Notes under the pieces: generated by a model
Database searches by the model: none
The model's input: only the letters and a program-made list of their open reading frames with translations
Told to the model about the DNA's origin: nothing
In this document: piece by piece, positions 54,035 through 63,856 of the stretch
Numbering within the stretch: position 1 is the stretch's first letter
Layout of the letters: every line of letters starts with the position of its first letter
Assembly (NCBI GenBank): GCA_024734495.1
Contig: JALMQS010000895.1
Span: forward strand, 186,001-250,000
From: Forficula auricularia
Lineage: Eukaryota > Arthropoda > Insecta > Dermaptera > Forficulidae
Reading direction: 5' to 3'
Length of the DNA: 64,000 bases
Made by a program: the position numbers and the translations under genes

Positions 54035-55631
54035 GGTAGTTGTTTCGCGACAATATTAGCAAAAAGTTAATGCTAGAGTATAGAGTACAGACAATAAGGA
54101 TTCATAGATCATAAGCCCAAAACTTTTTGTTGTTTATGTACCAATTCTAGCCAATCCCGTGCTCGTTTGACAAATTTGGCACCATTGTAAGAGATACATT
54201 TTAAATTTCTATAAAAATCGTTTTGTTATTTTTTAACAAATGTAATCAACGCCTACGTTATAGCCCAAGAGCCCACGACGGCCAGACCTTCGTTATTTTA
54301 TAAAAGCTGAAAGTTTTTCTGTGCATGTCCCCTATACAGGTAAGAACGACCAGCGACTATAGAGTTTGGGTTGTGGTTACTTTGGCAGCTAACAGGTAAT
54401 AAAGGTGTATAAAATAGTACTTTAAATTCGTTAAAGTATAAAGCTCAATTTTTTTATATTTTCTTCGGGATAACTTTAGAAATCTCGTCATCCATTGCCG
54501 GACACCTATGACAGTTGCTACCCCCTGCCAGACACCCCTAAACTTTAATAAACTCAAGCTTGAGTGGTTTGCCATAAAAGAATTTAGTCTTTTGATTTTA
54601 AGTCGATTCTTCCACGTTTTCAGTAGAGGTTGTCATTAATAGTCAAAACAACAAAAATGGAATGTAATAAGGTTATTCCTCTAGTATTAGATAAGAATCG
54701 ATGGTTATTTTTGATTTTAAGTCGATTCCTCCATGTCTTCACCAATATTTATCAATAATAACCGAAATGTCAAAAATCTATGTAAAAACCATTAAAACTG
54801 TCCGCCTATTGAGGTAACATTTTTTTATAGGTCGCCAAGTAACATATATAAAATTTATCTTTTATATTATAACGAAAGTATAATTATAATTTATTAAAGT
54901 TTATGGGTGTCTGGCAGGGGGTAGCAACTGTCATAAGTGTCCGGCAATGGATGACGAGATTTCTAAAGTTATCCCGAAGAAAATATAAAAAAATTGAGCT
55001 TTATACTTTAACGAATTTAAAGTACTATTTTATACACCTTGATTACCTGTTAGCTGCCAAAGTAACCACAACCCAAACTCTATAGTCGCTGGTCGTTCTT
55101 ACCTGTATAGGGGACATGCACAGAAAAACTTTCAGCTTTTATAAAATAACGAAGGTCTGGCAGTCTTGGGCTCTTGATCTATTACACCTTATGAAAATTA
55201 TAATTTTGAAAAAATCTAGCGCATGCATCTTTCGCTGGTTAAATAAATGCGCTGTTGCCAAAATGTTTTTAGTGAGAATTTTTTTTATACATTTTTCATT
55301 AATTCCTTATTATCTCAGAAACTGTGTTGTAACTATGAATCAAAATTGTCTTAAAATATGTATTGGTTATTGTTTAATGTTAGTTTAGTTTTTTATTAAA
55401 ATGGTAAGACGGGTTTCTTAATTATAATTAAATATGTATGTAAATTTTCCGATATCCCGTATAGTGCAATGCTAAAGAGCCCGAAAAACTCGATTATTGT
55501 AATTAAATATCTCCGGAACTGTATTGTTCATAAATTTTGTTTTGCCATCAATCGATGCAGAAGTATTTAAATAATAATATATCTAAATTTCAGAAAAATC
55601 CTAAGAAAACGCATTCGGCGGAACAACTACC
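54035..55631. mobile_element. TTAA-flanked element with inverted ends
   Basis: The ends GGTAGTTGTTTCGCGACAA and, inverted, GGTAGTTGTTCCGCCGAAT, with TTAA on both sides (54031-54034, 55632-55635). TTAA targets are typical of piggyBac-type elements, but no transposase is recognisable, so the class is open. A large inner palindrome (54278-55190) is nested inside. Confidence 0.55.
54278..55190. repeat. Inner palindrome with Penelope-like ribozyme words
   Basis: Arms of about 280 bp (GCCAGACCTTCGTTATTTTA, ACGACCAGCGACTATAGAGT, GTCCGGCAATGGATGACGAG) at 54284-54560 and 54895-55170. The centre has AGTCGATTCCTCCATGTCTT then AATAATAACCGAAATGTC, degenerate relatives of the ribozyme core. The frames at 54357-54575 and 54903-55085 are mirror images of one another and not genes. 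Confidence 0.65.
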
Positions 55632-55699
55632 TTAAAAAAATCTTATTTAAAAAACTACTAGTCTAGTGTATTGACCTATATATAAATTTATTAAATATA

Positions 55700-56120
55700 A
55701 AAATCCTTTCGATACAGGTCTAGACTGGTCTATCCTCCCCTCCGCCCCCTTTCCGAGTTCCCTCTCCTTCCCCTCTCTCTTCTGATTTCTCCAGGCATTC
55801 CCTCAGGACGCCAATTAGTAATCGACGCGCTGCCATCTTGACCGCTAACTCTCCAGACATTCTCAACCTTTTTTGGGGTCAAAATTTACTTTTATTTTTT
55901 AAGTGTTATTTATTTGAGTTCCTTTTTGAATTAGCACGCAATTAAGTGAAAACCAATCAAATTAGAAAAGGTAAACTATCTGAATTCACAAATAATTCAC
56001 TTTAGAATTCTAATACACTAGAATTGAATCCATGAACAGTTTGTTGCTTTATATTCAATTTCGAAACAAGAAAATCTAAAAGCATTTTTTTTGATTTTAA
56101 CAAATTTACTTTCAAATTTA
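55700..56120 (+). repeat. Segmental duplication, intron part, copy 2
   Basis: Counterpart of 48410-48900 (see there). It has not received the hAT and ribozyme insertions that split copy 1. Confidence 0.65.
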
Positions 56121-56276
56121 AAAAAACAATCGATATAATTTCCAATCATGTTGATTAATGGTCTCAATAGGTATTGAAATAATTCTCTCTCGTATATATA
56201 TAGAGAATTTAACAAAGTTGTCCCCTGCTTGATGCAAATAAACATTCATTCGTTTTTGCTATGGGAGAATTCGGTG

Positions 56277-56494
56277 TAGGTTCTTGGTGAAACATATTAA
56301 ATAAAGTAAAGTCAATTTTCTGAATTTTTTTAGAAAATTTTAAAATTTAAAATATAAAATACTAGGTAGGTTTCCAATAAATAAAATATCAGATGCTTGT
56401 TTACCACGGCTGTATATATATATTTCGGGGGTATAACTCCATTTCCAGGAGTTCACAAAGTTCACAGTGTCCTTTGTGAACTCCTGAAGATAGA

Positions 56495-56529
<35 letters not shown>

Positions 56530-56650
56530 TGTAGAGTCGTGCTAAACAAGCATATCTGATCTTTTATTTATGTGAAACCTACCTAGTATTTTATATTTTA
56601 AATTTTAAAAAGTTTCTAAAAAAAATTTCTTTACTTTATTCTTTGGTTTG
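56277..56650. mobile_element. Palindrome of the GTTTCAC-tail type with internal hairpin
   Basis: The arms AAATATAAAATACTAGGTAG and complement, with TTATTTATGTGAAACCTACC; the GGTGTAGGTTCTTGGTGAAA tail lies at the left, inverted relative to 21558. The centre has CTCCTGAAGATAGAC and a TA microsatellite (56500-56526), possibly a disrupted ribozyme core. Confidence 0.5.
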
Positions 56651-56976
56651 TTATGTGACCAGCTTGCTATTTCAAAATACAATTGGGTATTTGAACCCTA
56701 TGAGAAATAATAGATAACATATTCCTAATTTAAAAGATTGATTATGAAGATCAAGCTTTCAAATCAATATTCTTTCAAAAATAAATTATATTGTTTATTT
56801 GCATCAAGCAGAGGATAACCTCATTGGTTTCTCTTTTTAAATCAACCCTCTCCTACTCTTTGTGAAATAAAATCTTTTCAACTACTCTTCTAGTATAGCC
56901 TATTTTAAGAGAGTAGAATATTTTAAATGAACATTTTCTATTAAAAAAAAATATTAATGTTATTGTTATTTTACAG

Positions 56977-57051
56977 GTCAAAGAATCTCTCACTTTCGCC
57001 ATGGGTAGCGCTATCCTGTGTCTGGGCGGCTTCACCGAGCGTCGCTTCACG
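56977..57051 (+). CDS. Duplicated exon, intact copy, unknown protein
   Basis: Acceptor TTATTTTACAG, donor ACG|GTGAGT; 75 bp, divisible by three. Phase 0 reading VKESLTFAMGSAILCLGGF then TERRFT looks the most protein-like and is supported by synonymous differences from the 50725 copy. CGCCATGGG would also be a good start context, so this could be a first coding exon. The phase-0 entry does not match the phase-2 exit of the 45665 exon. Confidence 0.6.
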
Positions 57052-58105
57052 GTGAGTTTTTCTTTCTAATAGTATTTTAATACACTTTTGGCTGGTCTGG
57101 ATTTATAATATAAAGCTTTTCCCTGGATTTATGAAAGCAACATTTCGGTTCTATATTCTAAAACTGCATACATGTGCTGAAGAAGGCTTTTTTTTTAAAA
57201 AAAGCTTAGGACCCTCTAATATACTCCATTGCCGAGCAATATATACTTAAATCATATCATAAATATTTTTTCAATTCACCGAAACTGCAAAGAGTGTACC
57301 GAGTTTTGATAAAGTTTCACTTTTTTCTCCAATTTCTATTCAATTCACAACATTTTCCCTTGATTATCTAAAAGTAAATTTGAGTTTGAATTTGGAATAA
57401 ATCAATCAATCTATTATTGCTTAACTGTTTAATTAATAAAAAAATGTACTATTTATTTTTCATTCTAATTTTCATTTAATATTTCATTTAGTTTTATTCA
57501 TATATAAATATTAGACTAAACATCTACTTAATTCTTAATATGTATGTATTGAGAAAACAATTCTCATGATTTCTTTTATATTCTATTCTGATTGAATTCC
57601 AAGCCTTTGTATTGTATGTGTATGTGTGTTAGTATTAGTGTGTATGGATAAATAATAGTATGGATTCTCTTGGATTGTCCATTATGGGTTCTAGGAGTGC
57701 CCTTTTGGCCATATTTCATTCATTTTTCCCTTAACAAGTCTACTCTTGTCTAACGGTGTTTTTAAGATTATCTTATTATTGATTAAAATAAAAAAATAAA
57801 TATTATCTAATATTTTATTCAATTCCAGTAATATTTCTCTTTTGATGAGAATTTAATTTCTGTGAATTTAAGGAAAAATAATTTTATACAAAACAGATCA
57901 TTTATTTGTCTATTTTAATAAATAAATTAAAATAAATTAATTAAAGTTTCAATGAGTAGATCAACAAGTTACTTGTGATGCGAGGCCGATTTAAATTAAA
58001 TACAATTTTAATACTAGAGATGGAACTTTTCTTTGAGGTGTTGCGGAAATTGATTATTTACTTGTTGGTGAGTAATGAGAAAACAGTCTTAAGTGTTGGA
58101 CTTAA
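57052..58105 (+). other. Intron-like AT-rich sequence
   Basis: The first 70 bases resemble those after the 50725 exon, confirming the duplication reaches into the intron. A weak GTGCTGAAGAAGGC word at 57178-57191 is a possible ribozyme relic. GT-rich tract at 57620-57650. Confidence 0.45.
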
Positions 58106-58106
58106 T

Positions 58107-59745
58107 AGATCAAGAGCCAGACCTTCGTTATTTTATAAAAGCTGAAAGTTTTTCTGTGCATGTCCCCTATACAGGTAAGAACGACCAGCGACTATAGAGT
58201 TTGGGTTGTGGTTACTTTGGCAGGTAACAAGTAATAAAGGTGTATAAAATAGTACTTTAAATTCGTTAAAGTATAAAGCTCAATTTTTTTATATTTTCTT
58301 CGGGATAACTTTAGAAATCTCGTCATCCATTGCCGGACACTTATGACAGTTGCTACCCCCTGCCAGACACCCCTAAACTTTAATAAATTATAATTATACT
58401 TTCGTTATAATATAAAAGATAAATTTTATATATATTACTTGGCGACCTATAAAAAAATGTTACCTCAATAGGCGGACAGTTTTAATGGTTTTTACATAGA
58501 TTTTTGACATTTCGGTTATTATTGATAACCATTGGTGAAGACATGGAGGAATCGACTTAAAATAAAAATAACCATCGATTCTTATCTAATACTAGAGAAA
58601 TAACCTTATTGCATTCCATTTTTGTTGTTTTGACTATTAATGACAACTTCTACTGAAAACGTGGAAGAATCGACTTAAAATCAAAAAGACTAAATTCTTT
58701 TATGGCAAACCACTCAAGCTTGAGTTTATTAAAGTTTAGGGTGTCTGGCTCCCGAAGAAAATATAAAAAATTGAGCTTTATACTTTAACGAATTTAAAGT
58801 ACTATTTTATACACCTTTTTCAGTAGAGGTTGTCATTAATAGTCAAAACCACCGTCCGCCACCGTGGTGTAATGGTCAGAATAGCTGACTGGCAACCCGG
58901 AGGTCTCGGGTTCGATTCCCGGCTATACCCAGACATTTTTTCTGTAAGTATAGGGTCTTGTAATAAAAATTAAGTGGGAAATAAATTTAACCGAATTTAT
59001 CGCGCGGAGAATTTACCACTGGTCGAAGCCCCTAAAACCTTAATAAATTGGATATTGAATTGTATCTAAGTTTCTGAGATTGGCTCGTGATCCCGGCTTC
59101 TTTTCCTTCTACTCTGTTCTTTTCACGATGGAGGGACCAGCCCATACAGGCCTTTAGGGGATCCACCTTCTGGTGTAACTCCTTCTCACATCAATATCAT
59201 TAAAAAAAAAAAAAAAAACAACAAAAATGGAATGCAATAAGGTTATTCCTCTAGTATTAGATAAGAATCGATGGTTATTTTTGATTTTAAGTCGATTCCT
59301 CCATGTCTTCACCAATGGTTATCAATAATAACCGAAATGTCAAAAATCTATGTAAAAACCATTAAAACTGTCCGCCTATTGAGGTAACATTTTTTTATAG
59401 GTCGCCAAGTAACATATACAAAATTTATCTTTTATATTATAACGAAAGTATAATTATAATTTATTAAAGTTTAGGGGTGTCTGGCAGGGGGTAGCAACTG
59501 TCATAAGTGTCCGGCAATGGATGACGAGATTTCTAAAGTTATCCCGAAGAAAATATAAAAAAATTGAGCTTTATACTTTAACGAATTTAAAGTGCTATTT
59601 TATACACCTTTATTACCTGTTATCTGCCAAAGTAACCACAACCAAAACTCTATAGTCGCTGGTCGTTCTTACCTGTATAGGGGACATGCACAGAAAAACT
59701 TTCAGCTTTTATAAAATAACGAAGATCTGGGCGTCGTGGGCTATA
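58107..59745. repeat. Second copy of the 54-55 kb palindrome, split by a SINE
   Basis: The left arm 58110-58390 and right arm 59470-59740 match the arms at 54284-54560 and 54895-55170. An extra inverted stretch (58500-58840) and the SINE at 58852-59218 lie between. Very high identity to the 54 kb copy suggests recent duplication or gene conversion. Confidence 0.7.
58852..59218 (+). mobile_element. tRNA-derived SINE, family S2, full length
   Basis: TGGTGTAATGGTCAGAATAG (A box), GGTTCGATTCCCGGC (B box), body, then a LINE-like tail (CACGATGGAGGGACCAGCCC, CTTCTGGTGTAACTCCTTCT, CAATATCATT) and an A run. The uninterrupted target is visible at 54640-54660 (AGTCAAAACAACAAAAATGG), so the insertion point is near the AAAAC. 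Confidence 0.85.
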
Positions 59746-60236
59746 AAACATCAATGTGTGATGGTGTTTATTGGTGAACAAAATATACATATTTTTGTTT
59801 CTGGCTGTTGGGCCTTCTTCAGCACCTAAGGAGTACAGAAATTTGTTTAGTGTGTGATCTGTTGTCTTTTTACATTATAGTCATGGTAACAATTTTTCAG
59901 CAAAATTGCCTTTGGCATGTTTCTAATTACGAGAGAAAAAGAGAGAAGAACACAAAATGACATTTAATTCTACCTTATCAGCACTCTATGTTACACATTT
60001 TTGGCCTTTTCGAAAATAGAAAAGGTCCATGGCTTGGAAAATGTAGGCAATTCATTAATTATGTTGTTAGAATGGAGCCCCAATTGATTTTTGACACTGC
60101 TGAGATGTAATTGTATACAATTTTGCTCCTGTGTGTGAAAAACACAATTATTCTACTTTTATGAATGGAGATTGTTTGAAAATACATCAATTTTAATGTT
60201 TTCACTAATAGTATCCATAATTAAAAGTCTATTGGA
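59746..60236. other. No gene; one degenerate ribozyme-like core
   Basis: Minus strand 59793-59822: CTGAAGA, extra A, GGC/GCC stem, AGAAAC. GTH triplet missing. The rest AT-rich. Confidence 0.4.
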
Positions 60237-60454
60237 ATGAAATCGTAGGAAGTTGGACAAAAAAAAATCAAATTAAAAAAGAGTTTTCTTTTTCATTTAA
60301 TGTGCCGAATGTTTCGTAAATTTATTTCTGAATTCTTCAGCGGTTCATTACATAACTCAGTCAGAAACAAATTTACGAAACGTTCGGAACATTAAATGAA
60401 AAATACTCTGTTTTTAATTTGACTTATTTTTCTCCAACCTCCTTCGATTTCATT
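60237..60454. mobile_element. Palindrome with ribozyme-like core in each arm
   Basis: Arms GAATGAAATCGTAGGAAG and complement. Left arm, minus strand 60304-60343: CCG/CGG stem I, CTGAAGA, extra A, weak stem II, GAAAC, ATT. Right arm, plus strand near 60350-60385: only the GAAAC-GTT half is kept. Confidence 0.6.
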
Positions 60455-60559
60455 CCAATACAATTTTAATTTTATTTTTTCGGGATTAAGTTTATTTAGA
60501 CAACTGTTTTAAAACTAAAATTTATTCTCGTATTTCTTAAAAAAATAAAAATAAATAAA

Positions 60560-60700
60560 AATATAAAATAAACTGATGTGGCTATCCATATGACTTTACC
60601 ATACACCTGGCCAAACCCGGAATCCCCCAAACCCAATTTATATTTTAAAAGGCAAAATAATAATAATAACACAAGCATCTCGATGTTTTAAGGGAGTTTA
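60560..60700 (+). repeat. Repeat RD 5' fragment
   Basis: GATGTGGCTATCCATATGAC then TTTACCATACACCTGG, the left end of RD. Confidence 0.45.
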
Positions 60701-60805
60701 CGTTTTTGTGTTGGGTTAAATTATAGCCTTGGATCGCGAATTGAACATTTTTTTTCTGAAAATTATGAGAGAAGGAGTTACACCAAAAAGGCGCATCCTC
60801 TAAAG

Positions 60806-61447
60806 CAGGGGTCGGCAACCTTTTTCGGACGGCGGGCCATTTTCAAAATAAATTTTTTTATGCGGGCCGCACATTCAAATGTAACTTAAATAGTGCTTTC
60901 ATATCATATACTAGTATAAATATTATTAAAAATAAATATAGAAAAAATTTATTTTTTATTGACATGCTATAATAAAAATAATGTCAAACTGCAAATCAAT
61001 TAACTCTAGCTGTAAATTGTCTGGTGGTTTTACAATATCAAATTTTAAAGGATTTTCAAATATTAATATGTCCATTTCTTTTGCATAAAAATCTTGAAAC
61101 CGATGACGAAAATTTTCATCCAGTACTTTTATTGACTCAATAAAAATATTCGAAGGACACTGTTTGTGGTTTTTGGTTAAAAACGATTGCAAAGTAGGAA
61201 AATGACAATAATTATTCTTTTCAAGTTGAGAAATAAACAATTTTATTTTAAGCTGAAAACTTTTGATTTCTGTAAATAGCACGTTGATTAACTTTCCTTT
61301 GCCTTGTAGTGTTATATTTAATTTATTGAGGTAAGTTGTAATGTCCACAAGAAAACGCTCTAAGTTTGTTGATTTTTCCTAAAATTATATTGGTGCTTTG
61401 GCGGGCCGCGCCAAAAGTTGCAAAGGGCCGCAGGTTGCCGACCCCTG
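60806..61447 (-). mobile_element. hAT element with transposase remnant
   Basis: Ends CAGGGGTCGGCAACC and its exact complement; perfect duplication CTCTAAAG at 60798-60805 and 61448-61455, within the LINE 3' UTR. Contains a partial hAT transposase. Confidence 0.9.
60956..61378 (-). pseudogene. hAT transposase fragment (GTF2IRD2/ZBED-like)
   Basis: The frame extends upstream of the first Met (EKSTNLERFLVDITTYL) and reads LNKLNITLQGKGKLI ... LEKNNYCHFPTLQSFL. The H/YLN.LN..LQGK..L....V..F..KL..W/F...L...N..HFP pattern belongs to the central region of hAT transposases similar to GTF2IRD2. The zinc finger and hATC ends are missing; a deletion derivative. Confidence 0.8.
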
Positions 61448-61913
61448 CTCTAAAGGCCTGGGTTGGCCCCTCCATCGTGAAAAGAAGAAGAAGGGTTTTT
61501 ATGGGCTGGGTAGGGGTCGAAGGTATCTGTGGATACGGGTCTTAAACAGCTGAAGGTTATAAGTTGCGGGGAAGACGGTGGCTGGGAGCGAGTTCCAGTC
61601 TCTGGAGGTCATATCACATCCTTTTATATAGGATCTTAAGCAAGAGATTTAAACACGAGCAACAGTAGGGTATATTATATATATCAGAGGTGGCCACAAT
61701 GTGGCCCGCGAGCCGCGTGCGGCTCTTGAACCCTCTTGAATAATACTGATTTTAAAAAGTACTGGATGGGGCATAAAGATCTACCATCTTTTGAAGAGGA
61801 ATAAAAAAATGAAAAAATTTAACTAGAAAAAAACTGAATATATTTTTGAAAAGAACATAAAATATATTTTTTATTAAATGAATTTAACTTTAAAGGACAT
61901 CATAGATATTAGA

Positions 61914-62026
61914 GAAATATTTTTACATTGCATATCAGAGAGGTTCGTCCCCTTAGGAATCGAACCCAAGCGCTAACTGCCGGACTAGTAGCCAAACCCT
62001 TAAGACAAATCTCTCTCTGACATGCA
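61914..62026 (-). repeat. tRNA-like segment within inverted flanks, copy 1
   Basis: Minus strand: TTAAGGGTTTGGCTACTAGT as A-box region and GGGTTCGATTCC (last C altered) as B box, between GTCAGAGAG and CTCTCTGA words. Copy 2 at 62608-62700 shares 50 bases of upstream flank, so both came from one duplicated unit. Confidence 0.55.
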
Positions 62027-62216
62027 ACATATATAAGTATTATAGCTAGATTTTTCACTCTCTTCAACTCAAAGGGAATAGTGAAAATTCCTGCTAAACT
62101 GAAAAAAGTTTTCAGTGACGGACCCATGGATTTTACAGTGAAAACAAAGATTTAAGTATCTTTTTGGGTGTCTTTTTTGAAAAAAGATGGAAATTATTTC
62201 AAAAAATCAACCCAGT

Positions 62217-62543
62217 ATGTAGCGGCCCGTTCTTGCTCATGTGCCTCGAGCCTTGAGACACGGCCGCTGGATGACTCAGTCGGATCGTTGTGTCGTTTAG
62301 CATGAGTAGAAGTATTATCACCCATGCTATAATTGAAGCGACTCAATTCGACTGGGGTAGAGAACGGATTCGGACACGCGAATCTGGAGGGGCCAAATGC
62401 CAACCAGCAGCCCCTCCCCTGCACCACGCCTATATGAACACGCAACCTACAACCTGCACTCAACAGTTTGTTAGGACCCCATCGACTTGATGGGGGGCGC
62501 ACAAAGCACCACACAGCACTCACCTCACGAGAGCCCTAACAAT
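62217..62543 (-). mobile_element. LTR-like GC-rich block
   Basis: Read on the minus strand it starts TGTTAGGGCTCTCGTGAGG and ends GGCCGCTACA (TG...CA), about 325 bp, with a CATATAGGCG TATA-like word and a CCCCATC...GATGGGG hairpin. This suggests a solo LTR, but there is no clean 4-6 bp target duplication. The overlapping frames are not recognised. Confidence 0.4.
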
Positions 62544-62607
62544 ACAGTATATAATATTATTAAATGAATTTAACTTTAAAGGACATCATAGATATTAGAG
62601 AAATATT

Positions 62608-62740
62608 TTTACATTGCAAATCAGAGAGGTTCGTCCCCTTAGGAATCGAACCCAAGCGCTAACTAAGCTTGCCGGGCCAGTAGCCAAACCCTTAAGACAA
62701 ACCCAAAAAGATACTTAAATCTTTGTTTTCACTATATTTT
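62608..62740 (-). repeat. tRNA-like segment, copy 2
   Basis: Second copy of the 61914 segment, followed by CAAACCCAAAAAGATACTTA, which is inverted relative to 62145-62170. The pair therefore brackets the LTR-like block as a palindrome arm. Confidence 0.5.
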
Positions 62741-62754
62741 TTATATTTATCAGA

Positions 62755-62995
62755 CAAAGGGGGGGGGGGGGGGTCAAAAATGAAAATTCTAGCCCTTTCT
62801 ACCAAACTCAACCAAATTTTGTATACATATTCTGTGCGCCCGAAAAAGCTAGAAATGCAAAAACTAACCACCCAAAATGGGGGAGGGTCAAAAATGAAAA
62901 TTCTAATCCTTTCGACCAAACTTTCGATGAAACTAAGTATAGAAAATTTGGTTGAGTTTGGTCAAAAGGGCTAGAATTTTTTTTTTTGAAATACA
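62755..62995 (-). repeat. Repeat RD tandem-unit fragment
   Basis: Two or three inverted RD units (CAAACTCAACCAAATTTTGT, GCAAAAACTAACCACCCAAA) with a G run at 62759-62773. Confidence 0.5.
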
Positions 62996-63347
62996 TTTTA
63001 AAAAATTTTCATTTATTTTCTTTTCAAAAATATATTTAGTTTTTTTTCTAGTTAAATTTTTCCATTTTTTATCTCTTCAAAATGTGGTAGATCTTTATGT
63101 CCCACCCTGTATAATAATTAAATAAAAAAATAATAATACAAAAATTAAATTAATTTGTAATTTGTAATGTTATAAGTAAGTAGAGCAAAAAATATATGTT
63201 ACTTCATTTATATTTTATAAAATAAAAAAAGGTGTCTTTTTTTTAATAAACCATTAATTTATCTCCAAACAATGTGGCTCGCTTTGAAACAGTTTTATAA
63301 ATTTGCGGCTCCCAAAGTTAAGGCTAGTGGCCACCCCTGATATATAT

Positions 63348-63664
63348 TAAAATATTTTTGGGGCCTTGAATTACTTTTCAAACTCTCGAAAATGTTGGAA
63401 TAATTAAGCCAGTCAGACTGATTAGAGAGAGGCGGCCTCGCCTGCATTCTCTAGGGTATGCATTCAAACAGAACGCTCTGTGCTTGAGGTTGCATAGCCA
63501 GGAGCCAAATTTAATTCATTCCGGAGCTTTTAGTATAAATTTTTTCTATTTTTAAACGTTCATATCTCGTATAGGACAAGTCGCAGAGCTTTAGGATTTG
63601 AAACTTAAGTTATCTAGAGGCTAGATCTCAAGATTTTGGTTAAAATCGATTAAAGGAAACTTGT
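63348..63664. repeat. Low-copy repeat
   Basis: 63545-63650 is inverted relative to 10420-10560 (GTTCATATCTCGT, CAAGATTTTGGTTAAAAT). No gene. Confidence 0.4.
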
Positions 63665-63846
63665 GGGGGGTCGGGTAGGCTAGGCGGTAGCATGTCAGCC
63701 AGCTAACTAAGAGGACCCGAGTTCGAATCCGACTCGAGGCTTCCGGCTAAAATCTGACCTCCGAGGTAGAGACAAATTTAAATAAAATAATTAGTATCGT
63801 AAATGGCTTATGGCTAGAAAGGCCGAAAAGCCAAAAAAAAAAAAAA
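63665..63846 (+). mobile_element. tRNA-derived SINE, family S1, plus strand
   Basis: Head GGGTCGGGTAGGCTAGGCGG, B box GAGTTCGAATCCGAC, body GGCTAAAATCTGACC, tail GGCCGAAAAGCC plus A run. Flanks GGAAACTTGT (63655-63664) and GGAAAGTTGT (63847-63856): a 10 bp duplication with one mismatch. Confidence 0.85.
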
Positions 63847-63856
63847 GGAAAGTTGT

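Larger units (their letters stand above)
60760..61625 (-). mobile_element. LINE 3' fragment split by a hAT element
   Basis: Minus strand: a coding-tail relic (61500-61620, matching 14640-14720), 3' UTR (TTTTCACGATGGAGGGGCCA ... CCTTTAGAG) and, beyond the hAT, GGTGTAACTCCTTCTC and an A run near 60752. It shows the same tail as SINE family S2. Confidence 0.7.
61685..63339. mobile_element. Large hAT element with fold-back interior and nested repeats
   Basis: Ends CAGAGGTGGCCACAATGTGG and inverted CAGGGGTGGCCACTAGCC; ATATATAT on both sides (61677-61684, 63340-63347), an 8 bp duplication though in a TA-rich context. Subterminal parts (61775-61900 and 62995-63105) are inverted copies. The centre holds tRNA-like segments, an LTR-like block and RD fragments. 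Confidence 0.7.

Noticed and set aside
54357..55085. Two similar frames reading VWQGVATVI..RQWMTRFL
   Set aside because: Mirror images from the two arms of a palindrome; no protein family features and repeated again at 58-59 kb as repeat sequence.
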